Shown here: positions 43,771 through 56,140 of the stretch, in pieces
Layout: every line of letters starts with the position of its first letter
Numbering within the stretch: position 1 is the first letter of the stretch
From: Perognathus longimembris pacificus
Taxonomy: Eukaryota; Chordata; Mammalia; Rodentia; Heteromyidae
Assembly (NCBI RefSeq): GCF_023159225.1
Contig: NC_063170.1
Span: forward strand, 20,180,735 to 20,244,734
Reading direction: 5' to 3'
DNA: 64,000 nucleotides
Translations under genes and position numbers: made by a program
Notes under the pieces: generated by a model
What the model was told of the DNA's origin: nothing
What the model saw: only the letters and a program-made list of their open reading frames with translations
The model's database searches: none

Positions 43771-44129
43771 AGACTCTAGCCAAAAGTGATCAGCAAGTGG
43801 CACTTTTTGGTTTTCTATTACCTTGTAAAATGCAATTTTAATTTGTATTTGTGATAAAACATGTTTAACAACCAACTCACAAAATGGCTAGACTTGAGTT
43901 CTTTGAAGCCAGTGCAAGCAGGTTCTAACACATTACTAACCCCCCACCCCACCTCAAGCCCCGCCCTGGGTCCCCAGCCTGCTTCCTGCAGGCTTAGAGT
44001 AAGGGCAGATTGGGGGGGGGGGGGAAATCTCAAAAACCACCCAGAGCCCAGCTCTCTTCCTGGGACATTTTTGCTTCATTTTGCCTGGATTGTCCCGACT
44101 TTAGCACGGAAAGTTCTTCATTAAAACTC

Positions 44130-45002
44130 CTGGAGGGACTGAGAATGTGGTTTAGTGGTGGAATGCTTGCCTAGCATGCATGAAGCCCTGGGTTAGATTC
44201 CTCAGCACCACATACATAGAAAAAAGCCAGAGGTGCTCTGAACAAACTTTTGAAAACTTAGTTGACAAAATTTTGGATCAACTGAAAAAAGCATGACTTT
44301 TGAAATCTCTGAATGCCTTGGTTCTCAGTATTATCATTCTTTATTAAATTTATTTCTTATTAAAGTATGTAGTTTTTAAGACTTTTCTGACAGTATTATG
44401 TAATTTTTTTAGTGTGGGTAGATGGGAGTGTTGCTTGTATGTTATCGTACAGCTGACATGTATTTTTTTGTCTATTCTTTATTATCTTAGTAGTTTCATG
44501 CTATGTATGTACCATAACCAACCTATTGCCTATGAGAAACATGTAAGATAATGTATTTACAGCCATTGTTACAAGTTTATAATGTATTTTTCTATCTTGT
44601 TTTATATGTATGTTATATAACATTCAAAAAGAATTTTTTTTCTTGATTGAGAAAAGGATACAAATGCAAAATCCACAATTTTGATAACTGAAAATTGCCA
44701 ATTGTTTTGCAGTACTTTATCTTGTCTTGTCTTTCTTGGGCTTTTAGTTAGCTAATGAATGAATACATTAGACACTTCTGGGTTTTAGTTGGGATTTTAC
44801 ATAGCTTGCATTTTAATTCTTTGGTTCTTTGCTGTTTCTATTAACCCATAGCATTATTTTAATAAATGTTATAATACCAACCAAAAAAAAATCCAGAGGT
44901 GGCGCTGTGGCTCAAGTTGTAGAGTGCTAGCCTTAAGCATATAGAGGCTCAGGGACAGTGCCCAGACACTGAGTTCAAACCCCAGAGCGAGGGGAAAAAA
45001 AG
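44130..45002 (+). mobile_element. ID-Geo SINE interrupted by a 651-nt retrocopy
   Basis: SINE left part 44130-44235, right part 44887-45002. The break is inside the right monomer and flanked by AAAAAGCCAGAGGTG and AAAAATCCAGAGGTG. Confidence 0.85.
44236..44886 (+). pseudogene. 5'-truncated processed retrocopy of an unidentified mRNA 3' end
   Basis: An AT-rich block unlike its surroundings. It opens with a short frame, SEQTFENLVDKILDQLKKA, then TGA (44294-44296), and continues as a long AT-rich 3' UTR. AATAAA lies at 44861-44866 and a poly(A) begins 17 nt later. The flanking 15-nt TSD and A-tail are hallmarks of L1-mediated retroposition. I do not recognise the parent gene. It carries only about 19 codons and is not expected to be functional. 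Confidence 0.82.
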
Positions 45003-45074
45003 TCCTGGAAACCCACTAAAGTGCTGGGAAAACCAGGGCCTTGCTTTTCCACCTCACGATCTATGTGTTTCGTT

Positions 45075-45270
45075 TACTAGGCCTGGAATCCTAGCTGCGC
45101 TACCCAGGAGGGAGACTAAGCTAGGAGGGTGGTGATCAATTGATCAGAAGCCACCCCAGGCAAAAGCACAAGATCTCACCAGAAAAACAAACTACAAGCA
45201 AAAGAACTAGCGCTGTGGCTCAAGTAGAAGGCCTCGAGTTCAATTCCCAGGACTACTAGAAAAGAATAGA
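45075..45270 (+). mobile_element. Degenerate B1-like/Geo-like SINE
   Basis: GGAATCCTAGCTGCGCTACC and AGCGCTGTGGCTCAAGTAG. Confidence 0.6.
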
Positions 45271-46814
45271 AAACTCCAGTGAGAATAGCAGACCACGAAG
45301 ATGCTCTGCTCCCAGGGATCTCTCTCCCTCTCCAAGAAAGGGCTGGCACCGGCAGCCACCCTGCGAGGCTCTGCACAGACCCAGCGTTGGTATGGATGGA
45401 GCCGGTGTTTTGGGGTCAAGACATAGGTGACAGAGTGGTGACCCCAAGGATGAGGAAAGCCAGGACCCCTGTGTCACTGTGCTCAGACCCAGCTCTGCCA
45501 CACACAAGGGGCTCACATGACCTTGAGGAGGGGGAGCTGCCACCGTGTGCCTCAGTTTCCCCAGCAGCAACAAGCTCCATTGGCTGCCCAGCTTCAGTGA
45601 GATTGACGTGCCAAGCCCAGTTTGTTGCAAGCACTTAGGCAATGCTTTCAGGAGGCAGAGCCAGTGGCTAGGCTTGTGGGTCCTCCCCTCCCCCCAACTC
45701 GAGAATTATTTCCACTGTGGCTGCGCTAATGTTCACACACTCAGAACAAAAACCATGGGCTTCTAGGTACACAGATTATATAAATAGAGCCTGAAACCCC
45801 ATAGGTTGGGTTGTGGTAATGGTTTGCTGGGGGTTGTGTCTGGCAGGGCCTCAAAACATGGCCCCCCAAAACATGCCATTCCTGGAAATGCATACTTCCA
45901 ACAGCTGGCCAGAGAGGTGGCTCTGCCAACCCACAGAGCCCTGAACCCCTGGCAGGCAGCTCCGGGAGCCAGGGAGAGGGGAGGCGGCTGGGCACCGTTC
46001 CGAGCGAGCTCAGAGAAGGTGTCTGCGTGTGTAGGGCAGCCTTGCACCCCCGAGCCACAGAGTGCAGCACTGCCTCAGCATCTTGGGGTGCCACAGCCCC
46101 CAGAGGAACAAACTGTGCCTCACTGCACAGAAGGGGCAGCCGCAGCCAATCCCCACAGTGTAGGAACAAAGGTCAGGGTCCTGCGGGGCCGGCTGGGCAG
46201 GGGCACCCAGCACAGCACTGAAGCCGGTGCCTGCTGTCCAGTGCCCACAGCCCTGGCCTGTGAGACTCGGGCAATGCAGGTCCCCTTGCTCGCCATCTTA
46301 TCCCAAAATTGAAAAATAAGAGGGGGTTCAGAAAGCCAATGTCTTTCACATGGCAGACGCCACCCCCCCCAAGTCTAGGCCCCACCGGTCCCCTGGCCTC
46401 AGAGGGGGCAGGCAGCTGGCGTCCCCTGCAGCATCCCTGGGCCAGGCGCCCTGCTGCCCCCGACCCCAGGGTCCTTCCCTGCCATACTGGAGCCCAGAGG
46501 ATGGGAGCAGTGACAGGTGAGCCAGGAGGGGAGGGGCGCAGCAGGAAGTTGGTGGGGGGGCTTGTGTCAGAACTCTGCCAAGCTCAGGGAACTGTCACTG
46601 CAGGGAGCATGAGCTGATTCCATGGTGACATTGATACACGGGCTTATGGGGGTGAGGGGATCCCAGCCGGCCTCCCCATCTGTCACGCTGCTCCCTCATA
46701 TGACTTGAGCAGGTGTCGCTCTGCAGAATGCATGCATCCTGGATCCCATCCACCCATCTCCCCCTTTTGTTAGAGTTGGCTGATCAACCACCGGCGGTTT
46801 TACTTTCCGGTTAT
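45271..46814. other. Intergenic between ADGRG5 and ADGRG1, no gene seen
   Basis: Mostly unique, GC-rich sequence. Opposing open frames overlap and show no domain. Confidence 0.4.
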
Positions 46815-46962
46815 TTCTGAGGGGGGTGGGGGGCTTGAGCTCAGGACCTAGCCACTGTCCCTGAGCAGTTTTTGGGTTATACTGCTGCTGCTCTGACTTT
46901 TGAATACAGCCAAGTAATGGCCTAGTCAGTTCCAAGCTGTAAGGAATCTTCTGCATGGTTTG

Positions 46963-46993
<31 letters not shown>

Positions 46994-47065
46994 GGTGCTA
47001 GGGGTGGAACTCAGCGTCTTGTGCAGGCAAGGCAAGCACTCCACCAGTGAGCCAGCCATGGTGCA
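46815..47065 (-). mobile_element. SINE remnants with (TTGA)n
   Basis: GGGGGCTTGAGCTCAGGACC, then (GATT)n at 46963-46993 and an ID-like reverse tail GTGGAACTCAGCGTCTTG. Confidence 0.6.
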
Positions 47066-47994
47066 TAATTTTAATACCAGGATCTGCAACACCCCAAGCC
47101 CCACCCCTCCCTCCCACACACCCATTTTACAGCTGGGAAGACTGAGGTCAGAGTGTAGAAACCTCTATCTCCTTGACTGAAAGCCTCTCGGATGACACAG
47201 CAAACCGGGCAGGCTTGATAATGCCATGAGGGCCTCACTATCTAGGGGTACACATGGAGCAGAGCCTCTAGGGAGCCACTATGTGATGGCAAGACGCCCC
47301 CTCACTGGGGCCCTGAAGAGCTCCAGGTTTGGCCCCCAACCTTGCATTTCCTTGGCAAGAGTTCAAGCCACTCCTGTGTCCTGACCTCCAGCTGTGTGAC
47401 TCTGGAGAAGGGGCGGTCACCCCCCTCTCTGATCTCACCATCTAGGCCCAAGGCCTCCTACTGAAGTCTTTGATGGGTAGCAGATGGGGTGGGGGGGGCT
47501 TTCTTCCCTGGGTGCCAGTCTTCCATACCCCAGCCACAGGCTCAGCCTTTCCCCCTGGAGGAGTCAGAAGGCCATGGTGATCGTGAAAGCCAGTTAGTTT
47601 TGCAAAGGCCCTCGCTCCAGACCCGCCCCCCAGGACCACAGCCCTTGGCCTGGGTGAGCTCTTTCTGAGCAGCCCAGGGGGCCCAGCCGAGCCCAAGCAG
47701 CCAACGGTTTCTGGTTAAGGAGCCCCATAACAGGAAGGAAAATGGAAAAAGGAAACCTGATACGCTTTTTTGGTTTTTCTTCTGAGTGCTTACAGAAGCC
47801 AATAGATAGGCCCAAAGCCAATAAATCAAGAAATATCAGGACGTGCATGCTATTTGTTTCTTGGGAACCACCAGATGAGCTAAAACCGTTGGAGGGGCTG
47901 CCTGTGGGGAGGGGCTACAGGATTCTAGGCTTTTCATCCTACATCTTATTTTACTAATCTCTGTGAAAAAAACATTTTTAGTAGAAGTTGTTCT
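47066..47994. other. Intergenic, no gene seen
   Basis: No exon, RNA gene or dense repeat recognised. Confidence 0.4.
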
Positions 47995-48195
47995 TTTTTG
48001 TGCGTGTGTGCCAGTACTGGGGCTTGAATTCACTCGCCTTTAGATTTTTGCCCAAGAGATTCACAGCTCCACTCTTGGCTTTTTTGCTGGTCAATTGGCG
48101 ACAAGAATCTCTGACTGGCTTTGGCCTGCGATCTTCTGATCTCAGCCTCCTGAGTAGCTAGGATTCGAGGTCTGAGCCACTGGCACCTGGTTTAG
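47995..48195 (-). mobile_element. Reverse B1-like/Geo-like SINE
   Basis: CCAGTACTGGGGCTTGAATTC and TCTCAGCCTCCTGAGTAGC. Confidence 0.75.
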
Positions 48196-48239
48196 ATTAC
48201 TTCAAAGTGACTTGATTTGAGAGGTCACCAAGTGACATA

Positions 48240-48360
48240 ACATGAGATTAAGTACTAGAGTTGTGGAGTCAGACGGTCAGGAGTCTTTTGCTCGGTCATT
48301 TGTTATCTGTGCTGCCTTGGGCAAATCTGTTTCCATTTCCCCATCTGCGCATGCTCCTGG
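48240..48360 (-). mobile_element. MIR-like fragment
   Basis: TGCTGCCTTGGGCAAATCTG and TTTCCCCATCTGCGC resemble the reverse MIR core. Confidence 0.5.
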
Positions 48361-48689
48361 TACCTATGAGCAACTCAGTAACTGTGACACCTGACTGCTA
48401 TGTACCCTCACAGGTCCTGTGTAATTTGTTTTACCAAACAGAACAAATACGTAAAACAGGTGTTTTTTTTTTATCTTGCTTTCCTTTCTCTATTTCTTTC
48501 TTTTTAATTGGTGTGAGAATCTCATTATACACGATATGAAATTATTTAGGAAACTAGGGCATTTTCCATTCTTAAGCATAATGTATTTCACAATAATTGA
48601 CATGTATTTTGGGCACACATATGACTATTTCTGGTGGTTGGGTTACTAAAAGAGAATTCTAGGTCACGGATTTTGTACAAGTAAAGTTT

Positions 48690-49790
48690 TTAGTGAGCTA
48701 GTAGAATCCTAGCTATAGAGACTGAAATTGGGAGGACTAGTGTTCCAGGATAGCCTGGGCAAAAAACAAAGTCTGTGACAGTGCAAGAAGGTGGGCATGG
48801 GTGGGGGGGTGCCTGTCCACTCATCCACCACAGGAGGCAAAAACCAGGGGGATCACAGTCCAGGCACACACCCAGGCAAGAAGTGAGACCCTATGTAAAA
48901 CAAAACAACAACAACAAAAAAAAAAAAACAGTACAAAGCCAGGCACCCGTGGCTCACACCTATAATCCTAGCTACTCAGAAGGCTGAGATCTGAGGGTCA
49001 CGATTCAAAGCCAATCCAGGCAGAAAAGTCCCTGTGAGACTCTTATCTCCAGTAAACTACAAATAATAAATAAATAAATAAGCAAGCAAGCAAGCTGGAA
49101 GTGGTGCTGGGGCTCAAGTGGTACAGCACTAGCCTTGTCCAGGCTGAGTTCAAACTCCACAACTGGCTAAATAACCGGTACAAAACCAGATGGCAGTGGC
49201 TTTGCCTGTAGTCCTAGCTACTAAGTGGGATAAGGAGATGCAGAGGATGAAGATTCAGTGCCCGTCGATGCAGAAAAGTCCTCCAGACTCCGTCTCCATA
49301 CTAACCAACAAAAACAGAGGCATGGCTTAAGTAGTAGAGTATCAGCTGTGAGCAAGCAAGCTGAGTGAGCTCAAAGCCCTGCTTCCAAACCCCAGTACTA
49401 CCAAAAACAAACAGTGCAAAAAGGACTGAAAGCATGACTCAGTAGTCAAGTATCTGCCTAGCAAGTATGAGGCTCTTAGTTCAAACCATAGCACTGCCCA
49501 AAAAAACCATGAAATCGCTCAGCACCAGTGGCTCACACCTGTAATCAATTCTACCTGCTTAGGAGGCTCGGATCTACAGCCGAGGCAGGAAAGCTTATAA
49601 GACTCTTTAATTAACCACCAAAATACTAGACGTGGAGCTATCACTCAAATGCTACAGCACCAGCCTTGAGCAAAAAAGTTCAAGACCAGCACCCAGGCCA
49701 GGCCCTGAGTTCAAGCCCCAGTATCAGCACTAAATAAATAAATAAATAAACAAACCAACAAACAAGAACAAATAAATTCCCATTTTGTGC
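48690..49790 (+). mobile_element. SINE cluster: at least four plus-strand B1-like/Geo-like or ID-like copies
   Basis: Clear copies at about 48935-49170 and 49513-49770 (GGCTCACACCT, TAATCCTAGC). Decayed copies lie at 48700-48930, 49175-49415 and 49420-49500. Tails are (AAAT)n type. Confidence 0.7.
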
Positions 49791-50199
49791 AGGTGTGAGA
49801 CAGCGGCTGATGAGTTGGCCAATGCATACCCTCCTGTAACTCACAACCCAATCTAGAAAGTTCCTCTGAGCCCCTTGTGGTCAGCCTCCCCTCCCACCCT
49901 GGTGACTATTTTGAACTGGTAGGTATGCCGCCAGTGGTAACATAATCAGGGAAACAAACGACTCAGCTGCCCAGCCGTTGGAGGAGGAAGACCCACTTCC
50001 TCTGAGGGAATGAGCAGGACAAACACCTCCCAGAGCTCCAACCAGAACCCAGCCACCGCTCCCCAACAGTAAGCACTCGTTTCCTTCTTACTGGTTTTAA
50101 GTCTACAAATCAAATTTTCCAAATAGTTGCCTCTTGTTTTCCTTCTCAGTTAATTATTATTGCTCCATATAATTCAAAATAATTGCCTTGCAAAGAAAA

Positions 50200-50510
50200 C
50201 ATAACTCTGTGATCCCAGCTATGTGGGAGGCACACAAACCAAGGCCAACAAAAAAGCTATCAAGACCCTACCCATCTATAAAAACAAGCCAGGCATGGTC
50301 ATACATGCCTGTAATTCCAACTATGTGGGAGGTATAGGTAGAGGCTCTTGATCTGAAGATCTTGGTCTGAGATTCTATCTGGAAAATAAACTAAAGCAAA
50401 AGGTACTGGGGGTGTGGTTCCGGTGGTAGAGTGCTTGCCTAACAAGTGTCAGGCCCTGAGTTTATACCCACCCCAGCACTGATCCCCACCTTAAATAACA
50501 ATAATAATTA
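50200..50510 (+). mobile_element. B1-like remnants
   Basis: GTGATCCCAGCTATGTGGGAGG and CCTGTAATTCCAACTATGTG, then an ID-like arm to about 50510. Confidence 0.6.
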
Positions 50511-51179
50511 TTTAAGTAAAAGAAAACACCATACCCTTGCATCAAAAACTCGGGGTGGATGTCATAATTAATGAAGGGTTATTCATGATATTCAAATTAA
50601 ACACTAGTCCTCTGGCTACTGTTTAATTGGCTGGATGCAACCCTGTGGTCCAATGCTCGCTTGCCAAGGAGAGAATTCTCCCATTGACTCTTGGAACCAG
50701 TTCCTCTGATGACCATCCTCACACTGCAGAGCTAGAATCCCAGTAGCTAAGTAGAATGCCAGTAGCTAAGGCGGCTGCGATCCCCTCCAGCCAGCCTGAC
50801 CTCAGAGTTCAAGCTCTCCACGTGGCTCCTTGTTGGTAACCACGGAGAAGGCAGCAAGAGGGCCCCAGGGCAGCTCTCTATGGGACTGGACTAGCAGACC
50901 AGTGAGAGGCCACTGAGAGACAGGCTTCACTCCGCTTCCTACTCTGGAAGGGAAGATGTCTCACCATCTCAGCTCACATCTACGCAGGTCAACCTGGCCA
51001 GGCATGGAAATGTGGTGGCCTGTTGTAGGCTGGCCGTGGGTAGAGACCCATGTTATAACACAAAGTAAGCCCTTGATGTGGAGCCCAGGGCATCTAAAAC
51101 CAGGGGTCAAGCTGCGCTTCCCAGTGACAGGGACTTGCTGTTCCTATGGCACAAGGGAACAGAGCCCCAGAGTCTGGAA
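50511..51179. other. Intergenic, no gene seen
   Basis: Unique sequence with a short direct repeat, CCAGTAGCTAAG, near 50741-50770. Confidence 0.4.
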
Positions 51180-51645
51180 GAAGTTGGGCACTCATGGCTC
51201 ATGCCTGTAATCCTAGCTACTCTGGAGGCTGAGATCTGAGGATCACAGTTCAAAGCCAACCTGGGCAAGAAAGTGCATGAGACTCTTATCTCCAATTAAC
51301 CAGCAGAAAACCAGAAGTGACACTGTGACTCAAAGTGGTAGAGCACTAGCCTTAAGCAAAAGAGACCAGGGACTCAGGTCCTGAGTTCAAGCCCCATGAC
51401 CAACAAAAAGGAAAACAAGTTATAAAGAATCTACGCATAAACTATTATAAGTAAGAGACTTTATCAAAGTTACTGAATATCAAAATCAACATTAAAACAC
51501 CATGATGAGATGGGTGTGATGTTACACCCTGGGATTACACCCTGTAATCCCAGCCCTTAGGAGGCTGAGGCAAGAGGATCAACAGTTCCCACCAGCTAGC
51601 CTGGACTACCTAGCAAGACACTGTCTGAAAAAGAGATAAATAAAC
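51180..51645 (+). mobile_element. B1-like/Geo-like SINE followed by a B1-like monomer
   Basis: First element about 51180-51415 (CATGCCTGTAATCCTAGC). Second about 51505-51645 (CTGTAATCCCAGCCCTTAGG). Confidence 0.75.
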
Positions 51646-51730
51646 AAACAAGCTATTCATTATGCAGTACTTTCCATCCCAAAGTCTGGGCTGGATTTAG
51701 TGAGTCACTTCTAATGACCAGCATGTGACA

Positions 51731-51814
51731 GGGTTCTGGGGTACGCCTTGGGGCCTTAGCTAGGCTATGTGGCAGGGGTTCTGGGGTACACCTTGGGGCC
51801 TTAGCTAGGCTATG
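51731..51814 (+). repeat. 45-bp direct duplication
   Basis: 51731-51769 and 51776-51814 are identical over 39 nt except one G/A change. Confidence 0.95.
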
Positions 51815-52610
51815 GGCCTGCACCTTTCATCCAGGTGTGCCCATGTGTGTGCGTGTTCTCTCTCTCTCTCTCTCCCTCCTTCTCTCCCTTCCCATCCCAC
51901 CCCCTCAAGCCACTTGCTGGGAAGAAGTCAGCTGTGAGGACACAAGGCCTTCCTTCAGATAACACCTCCCACCCAGGCCAGGAGTTTCCCCCAAACATTC
52001 AAGTGACCTTGAGCCAAGGACATGCAGTATGCCCTGACTCCCCAAACTGTATGATAATATTGCAGGAAAGTGAGGTTGCTCATCAACCTTGACCCCTGCG
52101 TCCAGGGTGAGAACTCACCCAACATAGTCTAAGGGATTGGACAGTTTATTAGGAAAGAAATATGGCAGAGAAAGAGAATATGTGGCTTGATCTGAGCATT
52201 GCGTTTCAGTAGAGGGAGAATCAGGGGCTGGAACAAGAATTCTGGCTACAAGTGTGGCCTGATATTATATAAGTGTGGTTCTCCTGGGTCCCAGAGATGT
52301 TGCTACCCCATCATCACTTGGGGACAGCAATCTGGTCTCCTGGGATGATGCTTCCTGCTCCAGGGTGCAGCCTGTCATGACAGGTAAATTGCCTCATTTG
52401 AGGGTGCTTTGTCCTGCAAGGGTCTGCTGTTCCTGTGTCATGAAGATGGCTCTGATCAATCCTGTCTTTTCTGGAACCCAGGGTGATTGCCCAGTGGCTG
52501 GAGAGAGAATGGCTCAAACAATAACACAAAACAGAGGGAGGCTTTTCTCCTGCTTTTAGTTAAATTGTAGCAGTTTAAAAAAAACACACACACAAAAAAA
52601 CAAAAGCTTA

Positions 52611-53022
52611 GGGGCTGGGAATATGGCCTAGGGGTAAAGTGCTCGCCTCCCATACATGAAGCCCTGGGTTCGATTCCTCAGCACCACATATGTAGAAAAA
52701 GCCAGAAGCGGTGCTGTGGCTCAAGTGGTAGAGTGCTAACCTTGAGCAAAAAGCCAGGGACAGGGGCTGGGAATGTGGCCTAGTGGTAGAGTGCTTGCCT
52801 CGTATACATGAAATCCTGGGTTCAATTCCCCAGCACCACGTATATAGAAAATGGCCAGAAGTGGCGCTGTGGCTCAAGAGGTAGAGTGCTAGCCTTGAGC
52901 AAAAAGAAGCCAAGGACAGTGCTCAGGCCCTGAGTTCAAGACCCAGGACTGGTTAAAAAAACAAAAGTTATGGACAGTGCTAAGGCCCTGAGTTCAAGCC
53001 CCAGGACTGGCAAAAAAACATA
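52611..53022 (+). mobile_element. ID-Geo SINE with a second ID-Geo SINE nested in its right monomer
   Basis: Outer copy about 52611-52763 and 52968-53022. Inner copy about 52764-52960, with its own start GGGGCTGGGAATGTGGCC and end GGACTGGTTAAAAAAAC. Confidence 0.85.
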
Positions 53023-53074
53023 ACAAACAAACAACACCTTGTCAATAAAATTTAATTTAAAAAATTTTTAAAAA

Positions 53075-53300
53075 GCTTAACACCAGACACTGGTGGCTCA
53101 TACCTGTAATCCTAGCTACTCAGGGGGCAGAGATCTGCTCACTGAGGTTCAAAGCCAGCCTGGGCCAGAAAGTCTATGAGACTCTTATCTCCAAGAAACT
53201 ACCTCCAAGAAACTACTCAAGAAAAAGCCAGAAGTGGCACTATAGCTCAAAGTGGTAGAGCCCCTGAGTTCAAGCCTCAGTGTAGGCACAAAACGACAAA
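53075..53300 (+). mobile_element. B1-like/Geo-like SINE
   Basis: GGCTCATACCTGTAATCCTAG. A 15-nt direct duplication, CTCCAAGAAACTAC, lies in the middle. Confidence 0.75.
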
Positions 53301-53784
53301 AAAAAATAGCAACAGCTTTACAAACACACTTTCACTACAGTGAGGACAATCTTCTCCTTGGGGCTGTGAGGGCTTCGGGAACTGGCCAGGAGATTCCCTC
53401 TCCAGGTTCAGCCTGCGTGGTTGAGGGACATCATCTCTGAGTTGGGAAGTTTCGTTACAATTTTCTTTTCCTGAGTCTTTGTGACCTCATCCTCCATTGT
53501 AGGTTTTCCTTTTGCCTTTACTAATGGCTCACAGCAAAATGCTATGTAACACAAAGCATTATCTAAGCCACTGAGCTTTAGGGCAATTGCTACACATCTA
53601 TGCGTGGTAACCAAATACAACCACAGCTTGTAATACTTGAAAATATGTCAACTGCCAAGAAATTACTCTAACCCAAAATGCTAAGATTCTCACATTTAAT
53701 CAGGAGCTAGTGTGAGACCTGCAGAGAACTCACATGGTCACCTGGTCCTTAGTAGAGATGGCTTTTCTGAACAAGAAAGTTAGC

Positions 53785-54020
53785 CTGGGCACCAGTAGCT
53801 CCAGTCTGTAATCACAGCTACTCAGGAGGCTAAGGTCTGAGGAACTGGATTTGAAGGCAGCCCAGGCAGAAAAGCCCGTGAAACTCTCATCTCCAACGAA
53901 CCACCAGGAAGCCACAAGTAGAACTGTGGCTTAAGTGATAGAGCACTAGCCTTGAGTGAAAAAGCTAAGAGACAGTGCCTATCCCCTGAGATTAAGCCCC
54001 AGTACTAGCACAGTAAATAG
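53785..54020 (+). mobile_element. B1-like/Geo-like SINE
   Basis: CTGTAATCACAGCTACTCAGG, GAACTGTGGCTTAAGTG and a TTAAGCCCCAGTACTAGC end. Confidence 0.75.
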
Positions 54021-54699
54021 AGCTACGGCAATTGGATAGGAAAGGATGAGCTCTGATCCAATTAATGATGGAAGAATACAAAGTTATAAAGCCCTTACCA
54101 GGAGCCTGTCGTGTTGTTGCTATAAGATGTGCTCCTGAAGTCCTACCACGTGGCACTGGCTCTGGCCATGTGACATTTGCCCGTGATAAGGCTGCAATCA
54201 GACGAACACTGCCACCAGCCACCTCTGCTGCCCCAAGGACCTGACAGAAAGCAGGCAGAGGCGCTGAGCAGGCAAACTCAGAAGGTGCTACCACCACCAA
54301 CCTGCTGGGAACACAGCCTAGCATAACAACCAAGTTCTGCCACGCACCGCCCAAGCGTGGAAACTTGTCAGTATACCGTGCAGTAGGAAGTCTTGGGCCC
54401 AGCTGGGGGGGTGGGGGGCTGTGACTTCTTCAACCACTTCAGAAAACTGGCACTAGCTAGGAAGGATGAAGGGCCATGTGACCTGTGACATAGAAACTCC
54501 CACTCCCAGATACATAGCCCCCCCCCCCAAAAAAAAGGCAAACTGATACAACCACTTCTCACATGAGAATGGGCAGCATAGGGCTGGAGGGCAGCTCAGT
54601 GCTCAACACTCCTGAGACCCAGTTCCAGTCCCAGCACTCATAATAGTGCCAATCTGCAATCACTCATCAGGAAGAGAATGGATCAGTAAAGCATGGCCT

Positions 54700-54910
54700 G
54701 GTCAAATAGTGACTGGATGGGTGCATGGATGATGAATGATGGGTGGATGGATTGGTAGATGATGGATGGATGGATGATGAATAATGAGTGCTAGGTGGGT
54801 GAGTGAATGAATGATGGACAGATGGACGCTCAGCTGAATGGCTGTATGGAAGATAATGAAATAATGCATGGGTGGACAGACAAAACGAGGAATGACAGAT
54901 GACTGGATGG
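54700..54910 (+). repeat. Degenerate (TGGA)n tract
   Basis: Irregular GGATGGATGAATGA-type tetranucleotides over about 200 nt. Confidence 0.85.
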
Positions 54911-54989
54911 AAAGGGGACAAAGGAAATGGTGGGTGTCAAAACAACTCATACACAGCCAAAGACATATGGAAGAACCCATCATTTAAAA

Positions 54990-55195
54990 AAAAAATTTTG
55001 TTGCCAGTCCTGGGGCTTGAACTCAGGGCCTGAGCACTGTCCCTGGCTTCCTTTTTGCTCAAGGCCAGCACTCTACCACTTGAGCCACAGCGCCACTTCT
55101 GGCTCTTTCTGGGTATGTGGTGCTGAGGAATCGAACCCAGGGCTTCAATGCATGCAAGGTGAGCACTCTACTGCTAAGCCACATTCCCAGCCCAA
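54990..55195 (-). mobile_element. ID-Geo SINE, older variant
   Basis: GCCAGTCCTGGGGCTTGAAC to CACATTCCCAGCCC. The flanks AACCCATCATTT and AACCCATCACTT look like a TSD. Confidence 0.85.
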
Positions 55196-55794
55196 CCCAT
55201 CACTTTTTTTTCCTCTCTTTTACCGAAGTGGGGAGGTCAAGCCAGGACCTCAACGTGCCCATGGAGGAAATGCCCACGGGACGGATGGCAAGGGCACAGT
55301 GCCCCTCACCCGTCACCTCTCCTGCTGTCCTCTGCAAGCCGCACCCAGGCACTGGGACCAGGGAGCAAGGCAGGAGTGGCCAACGCTGGCCCCTAGTGGT
55401 CACTCTAGGAATGACAGAAGAACTGGTGCCCCCGGAGATGCCCAGCCAGCGGAGGCTGGAAAGGTCACGCAGGCAGACTGCGACCTAGCACCTATGGCAG
55501 GCTAGCCATCGCCCAGACATCTGTTCACACCCTGAGGGGCCTTTCTTGGCTGAACCCAGTCAGAAGATGAGGCCAACCTATGGCTTCCCATGCTGGGCAG
55601 CGGGCCAGGCCACCACTGAAATAACACGTTGGACGACCCCAATTCATCAGTGAGAAGACCATGTCCCCAGGAGGGTGGGGGGCTACTGGGGTCAGTGAGC
55701 AAGCAATAGGGTGGGGTTTTTGTTGTTATTTGCTTATTCTAGAGTCATAAAGATATTAAACTTTCTTTAAACAATACCTTAAAAAAAACAACAG

Positions 55795-56140
55795 TACCTC
55801 TTCTTGGAAACGGGATCTCACTATGTAGCTCAGGCTGGACTCAAACTCACAGTCTTCCTGCCTCAGCTTCCCAAGGACTGAAATTATAGGCATACACTCC
55901 CACCAAGCCAGGCAAAGTTTGCATGCAAGTCCTTTATCAACTTAAAAGCAGTTCAGGGGGGAGGAGCAGTATTGGATTTAAAGCCAGTACTCAGGCCTCA
56001 TGCTTGCTAGGAGATTGTCTGCCATGGGCCCACTCCTTCCACCCTCCTACTTTATGGTTCCCATAGTAGCTAGGCTAGCTTCACACTACAGTCCTCTACA
56101 TCTCAGCCTCCCAAGAAGATAAGATTACAGGCATGAGTTG
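55795..56140 (-). mobile_element. B1-like monomers, reverse
   Basis: 55795-55915 has GGGATCTCACTATGTAGCTC and CTGCCTCAGCTTCCCAAGG. 56050-56138 has TCTCAGCCTCCCAAGAAG. Confidence 0.7.
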
